NCBI GenBank assembly: GCA_002299245.1
Contig: DBOI01000025.1
Location: 1 to 36,356 of the forward strand
Length of the DNA stretch: 36,356 nucleotides
Source: Hydrogenovibrio sp. UBA650
GTDB lineage: Bacteria > Pseudomonadota > Gammaproteobacteria > Thiomicrospirales > Thiomicrospiraceae
Direction of reading: 5' to 3'
Both the position numbers and the translations under genes were made by a program. The notes under the pieces are model-generated. The model saw only the letters and a program-made list of their open reading frames with translations, did no database searches and had not been told where the DNA came from. This document shows, one piece after another, positions 8,538 to 16,764 of this stretch; position 1 is the stretch's first letter; the number at the start of each line of letters is the position of its first letter.

Positions 8538-9323
8538 TTGATACATCCTACGGCAATAATTGATGAATCTGCGTCAATAGCAGATGATGTCAAAATTGGT
8601 CCTTTCTGTGTTATTCAAGGGCCTGTCAAAATTGAGTCTGGTTGTGTTCTTGAATCACACATTGTGATCGAGGGTAATGTCACTATAGGTGAAAACAACC
8701 ACTTTTATCCATTCGTATCCATTGCCGCACCGCAAGATAAAAAGTACGCTGGAGAACCAACCACAGTAATTATTGGAAACAATAATACCTTTCGTGAGAA
8801 TGTGACGGTTAACCGCGGTACGGTTCAAGATATTGGCAAAACGGTAATTGGTGACGATAACTGGATTATGGCCAATGTTCATATTGCTCATGATTGTATT
8901 ATCGGCAACCACTGTATTTTTGCCAATGCTACCGCTTTAGCAGGCCATGTCATTGTTCATGACTGGGCAATTTTGGGTGGCTATAGCTTGGTTCACCAGT
9001 TTTGTCAGATTGGTGAACACAGCTTCTGCGGGATGGGTAGTGTAATCAACCAAGACGTACCTAACTTTGTGGTTGTTTCCGGTAACCTTGCTGAACCTCG
9101 TGGTGTGAACACAGAAGGCCTCAAGCGTCGTGGATATGATAAAAGCCAGCTTGCATTAATCAAGAAAGCTTATCGAATTCTATATAGAGGCGGCAATCGT
9201 TTGGATGAAGCTCTCCATGAACTTGAGTTGATTAACGATGATAAAGGCACATTGGATTCTCTGACAACTTTCCTTAATAGTTCTGATCGCGGTATTGTTC
9301 GCCAGACCAAAAATAATGTCTAA
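8538..9323 (+). CDS. lpxA: Acyl-ACP:UDP-N-acetylglucosamine O-acyltransferase
   Basis: LpxA performs the first, reversible step of lipid A synthesis. I set the start at TTG 8538, because the protein then begins MIHPTAIIDESA as LpxA does, has 261 residues (E. coli has 262), and has AAGG seven bases upstream. The upstream frame to 8505 overlaps fabZ and adds no conserved sequence. Hexapeptide repeats run to about residue 185, followed by a helical C-terminal domain (GLKRRGYDKSQLALIKKAYR). The catalytic His is His118 in the HIAHDC motif. The last eight bases overlap the lpxB start. Confidence 0.96.
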   Translation: MIHPTAIIDESASIADDVKIGPFCVIQGPVKIESGCVLESHIVIEGNVTIGENNHFYPFVSIAAPQDKKYAGEPTTVIIGNNNTFRENVTVNRGTVQDIGKTVIGDDNWIMANVHIAHDCIIGNHCIFANATALAGHVIVHDWAILGGYSLVHQFCQIGEHSFCGMGSVINQDVPNFVVVSGNLAEPRGVNTEGLKRRGYDKSQLALIKKAYRILYRGGNRLDEALHELELINDDKGTLDSLTTFLNSSDRGIVRQTKNNV

Positions 9324-10467
9324 ACAAGCGCACAAAGTCATTGCCATGGTTGCAGGAGAAGCTTCAGGTGATACCTTGGGCGCAGACCTTATCCTCAGCC
9401 TACAAAAACGTTACCCCAATGCCGAATTTGTTGGCATTGGCGGCCATAAAATGCAGGCTTTGGGCTTTAAAAGCTGGTTTCCAATGGAACAGCTTTCGGT
9501 TATGGGCTTTTTTGAAGTCTTAAAACACCTGCCTGCACTACTAAAAATTCGCAAACAGTTAATTCAAAAGCTGCTGCAATTAAAACCAGATGTATTTATT
9601 GGTATCGATGCACCCGATTTTAATTTTAAGGTTGAACACATTCTTAAACAGGATGGAATTAAAACTATCCATTATGTTGGTCCATCGGTCTGGGCATGGC
9701 GTGAAAAACGACTCAATAAAATCAAACACTATGTTGATGGTGTTCTCTGTCTATTTCCATTTGAACTACCTTATTATCAGCGTTATCAGATACCGGCGAA
9801 ATATGTCGGGCACCCCTTAGCGAATATTTTTCCGGAAACGCCTGAAACAGATACTAGAAAACTTGAGCTTGGATTTACTCCGACAACCAATGTTACTGCT
9901 ATTCTGCCAGGTTCTCGAATGAGTGAAATTGAGCGAATGGCCGATATCTATATGCAAGTGGCACAACGTCTCTACGAGATCTATCCCGATATGCAGTTTG
10001 TTGTACCCTGTGTCCACGAAAAGGCTCGAAATAGAATTCAACAGGCAGTTGATAAATTTGCAACTCATCCAAAAATCAAACTGATTGATGGTCAGTCAAG
10101 GATTGTCTTAGAGGCTTGTGATCAAGCTCTGGTGACTTCTGGTACAGCCACCTTAGAAACCGCTCTGATGAAAAAGCCCTTGGTTTTAGCGATTATTATT
10201 CATCCAATTTCATACTGGATTATGAAACGCTTATCGACAACAAAATGGATAGGCCTGCCAAATATTCTTGCGCAGCAAAGCCTGGTCAAAGAACTGGTTC
10301 AAGAGCAAGCGACAGTAGAGAAAATAGCATTGCACATGAGTAAACTGATTGTTGATAAAGACCTTAGAGAAAAACAGTTGGCTTCATTTGAAAAACAGTA
10401 TTTTGAACTAAAACAAGATGCCTCAGAGCTCGCTGCAGATGCGATTGATGAATGGGTTTTTAAGTAA
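9316..10467 (+). CDS. lpxB: Lipid-A-disaccharide synthase
   Basis: LpxB is a peripheral membrane glycosyltransferase of family GT19. It joins UDP-2,3-diacylglucosamine to lipid X to form the lipid A disaccharide. From the ATG at 9316 it has 383 residues. Signature segments are VAGEASGDTLGADL at the N terminus, IGIDAPDFNFK, HYVGPSVWAWREKR, FPFELPYY, ILPGSRMSEI and TSGTATLETAL. It overlaps lpxA by eight bases, so the two are probably translationally coupled. An in-frame alternative start at 9295 lies wholly inside lpxA and is less likely. Confidence 0.96.
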   Translation: MSKQAHKVIAMVAGEASGDTLGADLILSLQKRYPNAEFVGIGGHKMQALGFKSWFPMEQLSVMGFFEVLKHLPALLKIRKQLIQKLLQLKPDVFIGIDAPDFNFKVEHILKQDGIKTIHYVGPSVWAWREKRLNKIKHYVDGVLCLFPFELPYYQRYQIPAKYVGHPLANIFPETPETDTRKLELGFTPTTNVTAILPGSRMSEIERMADIYMQVAQRLYEIYPDMQFVVPCVHEKARNRIQQAVDKFATHPKIKLIDGQSRIVLEACDQALVTSGTATLETALMKKPLVLAIIIHPISYWIMKRLSTTKWIGLPNILAQQSLVKELVQEQATVEKIALHMSKLIVDKDLREKQLASFEKQYFELKQDASELAADAIDEWVFK

Positions 10468-10472
10468 TTAAT

Positions 10473-11102
10473 ATGAGTCAGCAGAGCGCTTTATTTTCTA
10501 CTGAAGAGGCACCAGAGTTTTTCAGCCTAACAGGTAAAACAGTTGGTGTCGATGAAGTTGGCAGAGGGCCTTTGATTGGTGATGTTGTTGCAGCCGCCGT
10601 AATTTTGCCAGCAGACTGCCAACTACCTTTAAATGACTCTAAAAAACTCAGTGAAAGCCAGCGAGAGCATTTAGCAGAGCTGATAAAAAAACAAGCGGTT
10701 GCCTACGCGATAACTAAGGCTTCGCCTGAAGAGATTGATGAAATCAATATTTTACAGGCCACTATGCTGGCGATGAAACGCGCAATTGATGAACTGGTCA
10801 AGCAGGGCGCTGAAATTGATTATGTCTATGTTGATGGCAATCGTTGCCCACAAATCAGCCAAAATTGCCAGGCTGTTATCAAAGGCGATGCTAGAGTAAT
10901 GGAAATTAGTGCTGCCTCTATTCTGGCAAAAGTCTATCGAGATCAACAAATGTTTGATTTGCATAAAAAACACCCAGAATATGGCTTTGCTGAGCATAAA
11001 GGTTACCCTACTAAAAAACATCTTGATGCTCTTGCTAGGTTTGGCACGATTCATGGTTATAGAAAAACGTTTAAACCGGTAAAAGCAATCTTAGAACAAT
11101 AG
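10473..11102 (+). CDS. rnhB: Ribonuclease HII
   Basis: RNase HII cuts the RNA strand of RNA-DNA hybrids and starts removal of misincorporated ribonucleotides. The protein has 209 residues. The catalytic acids Asp27 and Glu28 sit in VGVDEVGRGPLIGDV, a third in YVYVDGNRCP, and the fourth in ASILAKVYRDQQM. HPEYGFAEHKGYPTKKH is also characteristic. It starts five bases after lpxB. In many gammaproteobacteria dnaE follows; here the operon appears to stop and an unrelated cheV gene comes next. Confidence 0.96.
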   Translation: MSQQSALFSTEEAPEFFSLTGKTVGVDEVGRGPLIGDVVAAAVILPADCQLPLNDSKKLSESQREHLAELIKKQAVAYAITKASPEEIDEINILQATMLAMKRAIDELVKQGAEIDYVYVDGNRCPQISQNCQAVIKGDARVMEISAASILAKVYRDQQMFDLHKKHPEYGFAEHKGYPTKKHLDALARFGTIHGYRKTFKPVKAILEQ

Positions 11103-11163
11103 TAGCTCCAATCATTATTAAAATGGTGGCCTGTTGTTTTCAGATTATTGATGAGGCTTAGCG

Positions 11164-12135
11164 ATGTCGACAACATTAGAACAGGTCGAAAAGACCGCTC
11201 AATTAAGCAAAAACAATCAAATGAGCTTGATGATCTTTCAGGTTCAATTTCCTCGTGAAGATTATGCTCCACCATTTTATGGAATGAATGTTTTCAAGGT
11301 CAGAGAGGTTCTCGAAGGCAGGGCTTACCCCGTTTCAGAAATGCCTGACTCTAATGATCTGATTGAAGGCATGATTGAACTTCGAGGTGTTTACCTGCCG
11401 GTCATTGATCTTCCCAAGTGGATGGGGTTTGAAATGACCGAAGAGGAAAAAGAGAAATCGATCATTATTGTTTCCGACTTTAGCCACAACTTCGTTGGCT
11501 TGAGAGTCTCCTATATTCATGGCGTTGAAGAAAAAAACTGGTCTGATATTCATCCTGCCGGTAACTACAACGTCAATGTAAATACCAATCAGATCGTCAA
11601 TCACACCTACCTCGAAGACAGTGAAACGCTCTGTTTTATTCTTGATATTGAAAAACTGTTAATTGAGGCCATGCCGACCATGGCTGAAAAAATCTTTGCT
11701 TCTGCCAAAAATATTGAAAAAGGCAAACATGAATTTAGTCCTCAGGTAACAGAGCGAACGATTCTGTTTGCAGAGGACAGTAAATCTATTCAAAGATATA
11801 TGGGCATGGTGTTTGATCAACTTAACCTTAAACACAAAGGTTTTGACAATGGCCGTTTGTTATTAGATTATTTAGCTGGACTGGATAACCTAGATGACGT
11901 TTCAATTGTATTTACCGATTTAGAAATGCCGGTCGCTTCAGGCCATACTGTTATCAAAGAGATTAGAAAAAATCAAAAGACTAAGAACCTGCCAATAATA
12001 GTACATACCTCTATGACCAGTGAAAATAACAGCCGTGAAGTTCTTGATATGGGAGCAGATTTCTTTATTGGTAAGGTCGATACTGACCTGATTGTAGATA
12101 CGATTTCAATGATTGAAGAGAAATACTTTAATTAA
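11164..12135 (+). CDS. cheV: CheV-type chemotaxis protein (CheW domain plus receiver domain)
   Basis: The protein is a two-domain coupling protein of 323 residues. Residues 15-165 form a CheW-like domain, with FKVREVLEG and GMIELRGVYLPVIDLPKWMG as recognisable CheW strands. Residues 190-323 form a CheY-like receiver. Receiver landmarks are the acidic pair in ILFAEDSK, the phosphoacceptor Asp252 in VFTDLEMP, Thr282 and Lys304. CheV proteins link chemoreceptors to the CheA kinase and tune signalling by phosphorylation of the receiver. No other chemotaxis genes lie in the window. GAGG precedes the ATG by about eight bases, and an intrinsic terminator follows the stop. Confidence 0.88.
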   Translation: MSTTLEQVEKTAQLSKNNQMSLMIFQVQFPREDYAPPFYGMNVFKVREVLEGRAYPVSEMPDSNDLIEGMIELRGVYLPVIDLPKWMGFEMTEEEKEKSIIIVSDFSHNFVGLRVSYIHGVEEKNWSDIHPAGNYNVNVNTNQIVNHTYLEDSETLCFILDIEKLLIEAMPTMAEKIFASAKNIEKGKHEFSPQVTERTILFAEDSKSIQRYMGMVFDQLNLKHKGFDNGRLLLDYLAGLDNLDDVSIVFTDLEMPVASGHTVIKEIRKNQKTKNLPIIVHTSMTSENNSREVLDMGADFFIGKVDTDLIVDTISMIEEKYFN

Positions 12136-12165
12136 CAAGATAGGTAATTTCAAAACCTTAAAAAC

Positions 12166-12199
12166 AAAAAAGGGGCTTGATCAGAGCCCCTTTTCTTTT
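12166..12199. terminator. Bidirectional Rho-independent terminator between cheV and rpmJ
   Basis: AAAAGGGGCT (12168-12177) pairs perfectly with AGCCCCTTTT (12185-12194) around a seven-base loop. T-rich sequence follows on the plus strand, and T runs follow on the minus strand (the A run at 12161-12171). It lies 30 bases after the cheV stop and about 20 bases beyond the rpmJ stop, so it can end both convergent transcripts. Confidence 0.85.
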
Positions 12200-12218
12200 A
12201 AGCCTCAAAGGCCGTCAA

Positions 12219-12344
12219 TTAACGCTGACGAGCTTTGAATCTTGGGTTTGTTTTACAGATAACGTAAACTTTTCCGCGACGCTTAACAACCTGACAGTCT
12301 TTATGACGTGTCTTAGCTGATTTTAGTGAAGATAAAATTTTCAT
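12219..12344 (-). CDS. rpmJ: 50S ribosomal protein L36, zinc-independent type (RpmJ2/YkgO-like)
   Basis: A 41-codon minus-strand gene encodes a basic protein beginning MKILSSLKSAKTRHKDC and containing VVKRRGKVYVICKTNPRFK. It matches the L36 paralogue known in E. coli as YkgO/RpmJ2, including the longer N terminus and the KTRHKDCQ stretch. Canonical L36 binds zinc through a CxxC plus C and H. This copy keeps only Cys17 and Cys30, so it cannot form the usual zinc ribbon. In other bacteria such copies are typically induced under zinc starvation and replace the zinc form in the ribosome. Upstream on the minus strand is a good sigma-70 promoter. I searched the leader for a Zur operator and found none convincing. 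Confidence 0.93.
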   Translation of the reverse strand: MKILSSLKSAKTRHKDCQVVKRRGKVYVICKTNPRFKARQR

Positions 12345-12414
12345 TAGATATATCCATTCTTCTATGCCAGATATTAAAAACCAACCTGACTTAAGTTCAA
12401 ATTTGAAGTCGCGG

Positions 12415-12443
12415 ATTATAATCGCAAAATTTGGCGATGTCTA
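12415..12443 (-). promoter_or_regulatory. Sigma-70-type promoter for rpmJ
   Basis: On the minus strand TAGACA (12438-12443 read in reverse complement) is followed after exactly 17 bases by a perfect TATAAT (12415-12420). This points to a transcription start near 12408, about 65 bases before the rpmJ ATG. The -10 region is embedded in the 10 bp palindrome GATTATAATC, so a TATAAT also reads on the plus strand at 12417-12422. Confidence 0.55.
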
Positions 12444-12514
12444 GCCTTGTATTAGATTAAATACTCTAAAACCATATATTTTGTAGTTTTCGCTGAATTT
12501 AATGATCAGTTGCT

Positions 12515-12545
12515 ACTGTATATAGTGCTCTATACAATATACAGT
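12515..12545. promoter_or_regulatory. Dyad of LexA-like half-sites upstream of the DinG/YoaA helicase
   Basis: ACTGTATAT (12515-12523) and ATATACAGT (12537-12545) are perfect inverted repeats separated by 13 bases. Each contains a consensus gammaproteobacterial LexA half-site (CTGTATAT / ATATACAG). In a normal SOS box the half-sites abut (CTGT, eight bases, ACAG). Here the half-site centres are 21 bases apart, about two extra helical turns. The dyad ends 36 bases before the helicase ATG. dinG is LexA-regulated in E. coli, so SOS control is plausible but unproven. Confidence 0.4.
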
Positions 12546-12580
12546 CTATTTTCTATTAATTTACTTTTGTTACGGAATTC

Positions 12581-14515
12581 ATGACGAGAACAAAGCGCAA
12601 AATACTGTCGATTGAAGAGGTCTTAAGTGACGATGGAACCCTGTCAAAATTAGTCTCGAATTATGCTGCCAGAGAATCTCAACTGGCGATGACTAAAGAG
12701 GTTGAAGAGCTCATCAAACATGAGAGTACGCTTTTAGCTGAAGCGGGCACCGGTACCGGAAAAACTTTCGCCTATTTGGTGCCGGCACTCTTGTCAGGTA
12801 AAAAAGTTATTGTCTCGACGGCTACCAAGACTTTACAAGAGCAACTGGTAAAAAAAGATCTTCCTATTCTCTATAAGGCCTGTGGAATTGGAGGCAAAGC
12901 CCGACTCTTAAAAGGTCGAGATAACTATATCTGTCCTGAACGCCTAGAGGTAACAGAGACTGTCGAGCAGCACAGTCGAGAAGACTGGAAAAAACTCGCC
13001 TTAATTCGAGACTGGGTGGAAAATAAAACTCAGGCGGGTGATATCGCCGAGCTGGACTCAGTCGCTGAAGGTGATCACATATGGCGAAAGGTCACCTCAA
13101 GAACCGAATTTTGTCAGGCCGCTGATTGTGGTGTGGACACAGGTTGTTGCTATGCAAAAGCAAAGCACAAGGCCTCAGAAGCACAGGTTCTAGTGGTTAA
13201 CCACCATCTTTTTTGCGCAGACCTCGCGCTACGTGAACAAGGTTTTGGCGAGCTTCTGCCTGAAGCCGATATCTATATCTTTGATGAAGCCCACAAACTG
13301 CCAGATATTGCCGCACAATTCCTTGGTTTTACAATTACCAGAGGGCAAATTGAAGAACTGATTCGTGATATTAAACAGGCACAAAAACAAGAGTCGCCAG
13401 AATCGAATAAGCTGGTTGATTCAGTAAACCTGCTTGAAGAGCAACTTAAGAAAATCAATGAATCGCTTGGTAAATGGGAGAAACGCTGGACTTGGGAACA
13501 ACTCAATGATGAAGCTGCATTCCAAAACATTATGCAACGTTTCATAAACCAATTAGAACAGTTGATTAGCGAACTAAAACAAATTGTTGAACGCGGCAAG
13601 TTACTCTCTGCAGTTTATAAACGTTGTCAGGAGTTTCAAACCCAGTTCAAGGACTGGTTAACCAGCCAATCGGAGAATAAGATTCGTTGGATAGAATCTT
13701 CTCAAGCTCGTTTCAAATTTAATTTAACTCCGCTGAGTGTTGCAGATCCGTTTAGTCGGCAAAGAGCAGAGATTGGCGGTGCCTGGCTGTTTACCTCTGC
13801 AACCTTAAGTGTCAACAAAAACTTTGATTACTTCGCTAAAAGATTAGGCCTGGATCAAGCTGATACAGCAAACTGGCCGAGCCCATTTGATTACCAAAAT
13901 CAGGCTTTAGTCTATCACCCGGTTGGCCTGCCAGAACCACGAGATCCCAATTATACAAAAGTATGTTTACGTGCCGCTTGGCCGTTATTAAAGGCTGCAG
14001 AAGGCCGTGCATTTCTGCTGTTTACCAGTCACAAGGCTTTACAGGATGCAAGAGCTATTCTTGAAGAACACTGGGATGGCACTTTATTGGTTCAAGGTGA
14101 GTTGCCTAAGTTGACGCTGCTACAAAAGTTCAAACTGATGGATAAGGCACTGTTACTTGGCACCAGCAGTTTTTGGGAAGGTGTCGATGTTAAAGGTGAA
14201 GCATTGAAACTGGTGATTATTGATAGAATTCCGTTTGCACCACCAGATGATCCAATTGTTCAAGCTCGCGAGGCTTATTTAAAAGAAAATGGTTTGAACG
14301 GCTTTGTACACTTCCAGTTACCGGAAGCGGTTATGGCAATGAAACAGGGTGCAGGGCGCTTAATTCGTGATGTTGATGACTATGGTGTGTTGATGCTCTG
14401 TGATCCTCGGCTTTCATCAAAAGGCTATGGTCAGACAATTCGCAATGCCTTGCCTGACTTTCCCTGGGTGTTTGAACCCAATTCTGCAATAGAAAAACTC
14501 GCTCAGTCATCATAA
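12581..14515 (+). CDS. ATP-dependent DNA helicase of the DinG/YoaA (XPD-like) family
   Basis: This is a 644-residue superfamily 2 helicase with an iron-sulfur cluster, likely unwinding 5'-3' at repair intermediates and R-loops. The Walker A motif EAGTGTGKT has Lys61, and the Walker B box DEAH is at 236-239. Between them lie Cys119, Cys179, Cys184 and Cys190, the four-cysteine pattern of the 4Fe-4S domain. C-terminal motifs include LFTSATLS, GTSSFWEGVDVKG and the motif VI segment QGAGRLIRD. The length is nearer to E. coli YoaA (about 636) than DinG (about 716), so YoaA-type is the better call. ACGGAA precedes the ATG. tsaB follows after 60 bases; yoaA and tsaB (yeaZ) are also neighbours in E. 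coli. Confidence 0.92.
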   Translation: MTRTKRKILSIEEVLSDDGTLSKLVSNYAARESQLAMTKEVEELIKHESTLLAEAGTGTGKTFAYLVPALLSGKKVIVSTATKTLQEQLVKKDLPILYKACGIGGKARLLKGRDNYICPERLEVTETVEQHSREDWKKLALIRDWVENKTQAGDIAELDSVAEGDHIWRKVTSRTEFCQAADCGVDTGCCYAKAKHKASEAQVLVVNHHLFCADLALREQGFGELLPEADIYIFDEAHKLPDIAAQFLGFTITRGQIEELIRDIKQAQKQESPESNKLVDSVNLLEEQLKKINESLGKWEKRWTWEQLNDEAAFQNIMQRFINQLEQLISELKQIVERGKLLSAVYKRCQEFQTQFKDWLTSQSENKIRWIESSQARFKFNLTPLSVADPFSRQRAEIGGAWLFTSATLSVNKNFDYFAKRLGLDQADTANWPSPFDYQNQALVYHPVGLPEPRDPNYTKVCLRAAWPLLKAAEGRAFLLFTSHKALQDARAILEEHWDGTLLVQGELPKLTLLQKFKLMDKALLLGTSSFWEGVDVKGEALKLVIIDRIPFAPPDDPIVQAREAYLKENGLNGFVHFQLPEAVMAMKQGAGRLIRDVDDYGVLMLCDPRLSSKGYGQTIRNALPDFPWVFEPNSAIEKLAQSS

Positions 14516-14575
14516 TTCAAGGATCTGTTTTTTCTCTATGTTAGTATTTAACAAGTTGTTTTAAGGAATATATTT

Positions 14576-15298
14576 TTGTCAGAATTTACTACCGTTTTAG
14601 CCGTTGAAACCTCTACTAAGGCTTGTTCAGTTGCGCTTATTAATCAAGGCAAAGAGTTCAGCCGTCATGAAATTCTGCCTCAGAAGCATGCCCACCGGGT
14701 ACTCGAGATGGTTGATGAGGTTCTGCAAGAGTCGACTGTTGCCAAGGCCGATATTGATTTGCTCGCCTATGGTGAGGGCCCAGGAGCTTTTACAGGGATA
14801 AGAATTGCCAGCGGAGTGATTCAAGGGCTAGCTTTGGGGTTGAATAAACCGGTCTCAGCAATCTCCTCTCTCAGTGCGATGGCAGAAGACTATTTTTCGA
14901 ATAATTCATTTGATAACGAACAGGCTTTTGCTTGTCTATTAGATGCTCGGATGTCTGAGGTGTATCTTCTGCTTGGCAGCTTTGATAACAATGAATTTAA
15001 GCTTGAGCCTGTTGCAATGGTTTCGCCAGCAAAGGCAGAACAGTTGATTAGAGAATTTTCACAGGCCTCTAAACATGGTGTTATTGGAATTGGAGATATA
15101 GAGAAAGAATACTCTCAACTGACAGCATGTTTTGATAGCTACATTTCAAGCCTGCCGAAAGCGCTATCGATTGCAAGGCTAGCCCTTAAACAACAGGCTT
15201 TTTCGAAAAACCTGGAGCAAATGATCCCTGAGCCGGTCTATTTACGTAATCAGGTAGCCGATACGATTGAACAGAGAAAACAAAAACAACAGGCCTGA
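14576..15298 (+). CDS. tsaB: tRNA threonylcarbamoyladenosine biosynthesis protein TsaB
   Basis: TsaB (YeaZ) is the non-catalytic ASKHA-fold partner of TsaD and TsaE in making t6A37 in ANN-decoding tRNAs. The 240-residue protein begins VLAVETSTKACSVAL. It carries GEGPGAFTGIRIASGVIQGLA at about residues 66-86 and LLDARMSEVYL later, all characteristic. The start is TTG at 14576 with AAGGA about eight bases upstream; no ATG nearby preserves the N-terminal strand. The stop codon is part of a CAGGCCTG palindrome noted in the findings. Confidence 0.94.
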   Translation: MSEFTTVLAVETSTKACSVALINQGKEFSRHEILPQKHAHRVLEMVDEVLQESTVAKADIDLLAYGEGPGAFTGIRIASGVIQGLALGLNKPVSAISSLSAMAEDYFSNNSFDNEQAFACLLDARMSEVYLLLGSFDNNEFKLEPVAMVSPAKAEQLIREFSQASKHGVIGIGDIEKEYSQLTACFDSYISSLPKALSIARLALKQQAFSKNLEQMIPEPVYLRNQVADTIEQRKQKQQA

Positions 15299-15451
15299 TT
15301 GTCAGTCTGGAATATAAATAACTGCTTATTTTTTAAGCATTGGTGTAGCGAATTTTATAAAGGTTAAGATATTACTAGGTTTTTTGGTTTTTGCCGTTGA
15401 TTACGCACAAACTTATCCACAAAAACTGTTAATAACCAGAGATAAAAACTG

Positions 15452-15913
15452 ATGAATAATATGCAAAATACCTACCAAAAAGTTCTGGTTGCTATTGACT
15501 TTTCTTCTCACTCTGCAGAGGTAGTTGTTAAGGCCAAGCAGCTGGCAGAAATGCATAGAGCACAACTCGATATGATCCATATTGTTGAAGTCCCGGTTTA
15601 TCCAGTTCTTGAAGATATCGCAGTTATGGGAATGCCTGGCTTGTGGGATCAAGAAGTTGCATCAAGGCTGACTGAAGAATCAACAAAAAGGCTAAAGCAG
15701 CTGGCTGATAGCAATGGAATTAATCACTACCATGTGGTGGTCGGTTTAGCATATACCGACATTGTTGAGTATGCCAAACAGAAACAGGTTGATTTAATCG
15801 TGATGGGAAGCCATGGTGCTTCGGGGTTAAGCCGCTTAATCGGTTCAACCACAAATGCCGTCATTAATCATGCGGAATGTGATGTTCTCTCGGTGAGACT
15901 AAAGGAAGATTGA
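15452..15913 (+). CDS. Universal stress protein UspA family
   Basis: This 153-residue single-domain Usp has the alpha/beta nucleotide-binding fold. VLVAIDFSSHSAEVV forms the first strand and loop. The C-terminal ATP-binding signature is MGSHGASGLSRLIGSTTNAV, followed by AECDVLSVR. This G-x2-G-x9-G-(S/T) arrangement suggests the ATP-binding class. Family members contribute to survival under starvation, oxidative or respiratory stress, but the specific role cannot be read from sequence. The next gene starts one base after its stop, so the two are very probably co-translated. ATG 15452 is used; an in-frame ATG at 15461 is possible. Confidence 0.9.
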   Translation: MNNMQNTYQKVLVAIDFSSHSAEVVVKAKQLAEMHRAQLDMIHIVEVPVYPVLEDIAVMGMPGLWDQEVASRLTEESTKRLKQLADSNGINHYHVVVGLAYTDIVEYAKQKQVDLIVMGSHGASGLSRLIGSTTNAVINHAECDVLSVRLKED

Positions 15914-15914
15914 T

Positions 15915-16751
15915 TTGAGCAGTCGTTTTTACATTGCAGTTGTAATTGCAATCACAACGTTTATCTCTACAAGCAGCTTTGCCAGCAAGTTTAAAGTTGG
16001 TGAAACCGTGTTTGTTGCATTCCCTGCTGGGAATATTAAAGATGATGCGTTCATTGTCGGCAAGGTCACAAAAATCATGCCGAATGGTGATTATCAACTC
16101 TCGGTAATTGATTATGTTGAAGGCCATGATTATGGGGTCTCTTGTGTACCAATGATCAAAAATGATGGTACTACAGGAAAGGGTGATGACATCTGGGATA
16201 TGTGGACAGATACAACCAAGCTCAAGACAGAAGAGCTTGATTATGTGGTTTCACAGAAAAATGTTCTGAAACTCGGTTATGGTAAAACTTACTTTATTGA
16301 ACGAAATAACCTCTACATTGTTTTTGGCCGCTGGTTATCTGGTGCGCCTATGCTGAATATTGATCGAATCAACATGGCAATTAAAACCGCCAAACTTAAC
16401 AATTTAGAAGCTATGGAACCTGCCTTTGAGCTTGCAAAAATGCAACGCAAAGGGCTTTATGGCAAAAACGGCAGGCCTTTGTATCCATTTGAAACCATAA
16501 AACCTATGCTCGAAGCGATGCAGTATGTTGAACAACTGTTTATTGATGATCCAGAGCTGGCAAAACTCTGGCGTCAAAGACCTCGCGACTGGAAAACCAT
16601 AAACGCTGATACACGTATATACTTCTTGGTTCAAGCAATAGATTTCGTCTATGAAAATGCTTGGAACCAAGTTTATGAAGAGGGCATAGAACGAGCAGAC
16701 CCTAAGGATGTTGAAGAGTTACTCGACTATGTAAAAAAGTTCAAACGTTAA
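15915..16751 (+). CDS. Exported protein of unknown function, coupled to uspA
   Basis: I do not recognise this 278-residue protein. It begins at TTG 15915, one base after the uspA stop, with AAGGA (15902-15906) eight bases upstream. The first 24 residues form a clear signal peptide (hydrophobic FYIAVVIAITTFI, then SSFA before SKFK). The mature N terminus (about 25-85) looks like a small beta barrel: KFKVGETVFVAFPAGNI, then FIVGKVTKI, NGDYQLSVIDYVEGHDYG and one Cys in VSCVPM. The rest is mainly helical, rich in Met, Leu and charged residues, with PLYPFETIKPMLEAM and LWRQRPRDWKTI. It has no further membrane segment or lipobox, so it is probably periplasmic. Its stop lies 13 bases from the convergent cytochrome c remnant. 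Confidence 0.7.
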   Translation: MSSRFYIAVVIAITTFISTSSFASKFKVGETVFVAFPAGNIKDDAFIVGKVTKIMPNGDYQLSVIDYVEGHDYGVSCVPMIKNDGTTGKGDDIWDMWTDTTKLKTEELDYVVSQKNVLKLGYGKTYFIERNNLYIVFGRWLSGAPMLNIDRINMAIKTAKLNNLEAMEPAFELAKMQRKGLYGKNGRPLYPFETIKPMLEAMQYVEQLFIDDPELAKLWRQRPRDWKTINADTRIYFLVQAIDFVYENAWNQVYEEGIERADPKDVEELLDYVKKFKR

Positions 16752-16764
16752 ACTGATTATTGAA

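Noticed and set aside
13273..13599. 108-codon minus-strand frame opposite the helicase gene
   Set aside because: It is a low-complexity Ser/Cys-rich frame produced by the reverse complement of charged helices in the helicase.
15322..15338. TGCTTA / TAAGCA hairpin after tsaB
   Set aside because: The 6 bp AT-rich stem has no T run after it, which is too weak to call a terminator.
15413..15421. Perfect DnaA box TTATCCACA upstream of uspA
   Set aside because: It is a single isolated copy with no clustered boxes, AT-rich unwinding element or replication genes nearby, so it is not evidence of an origin.
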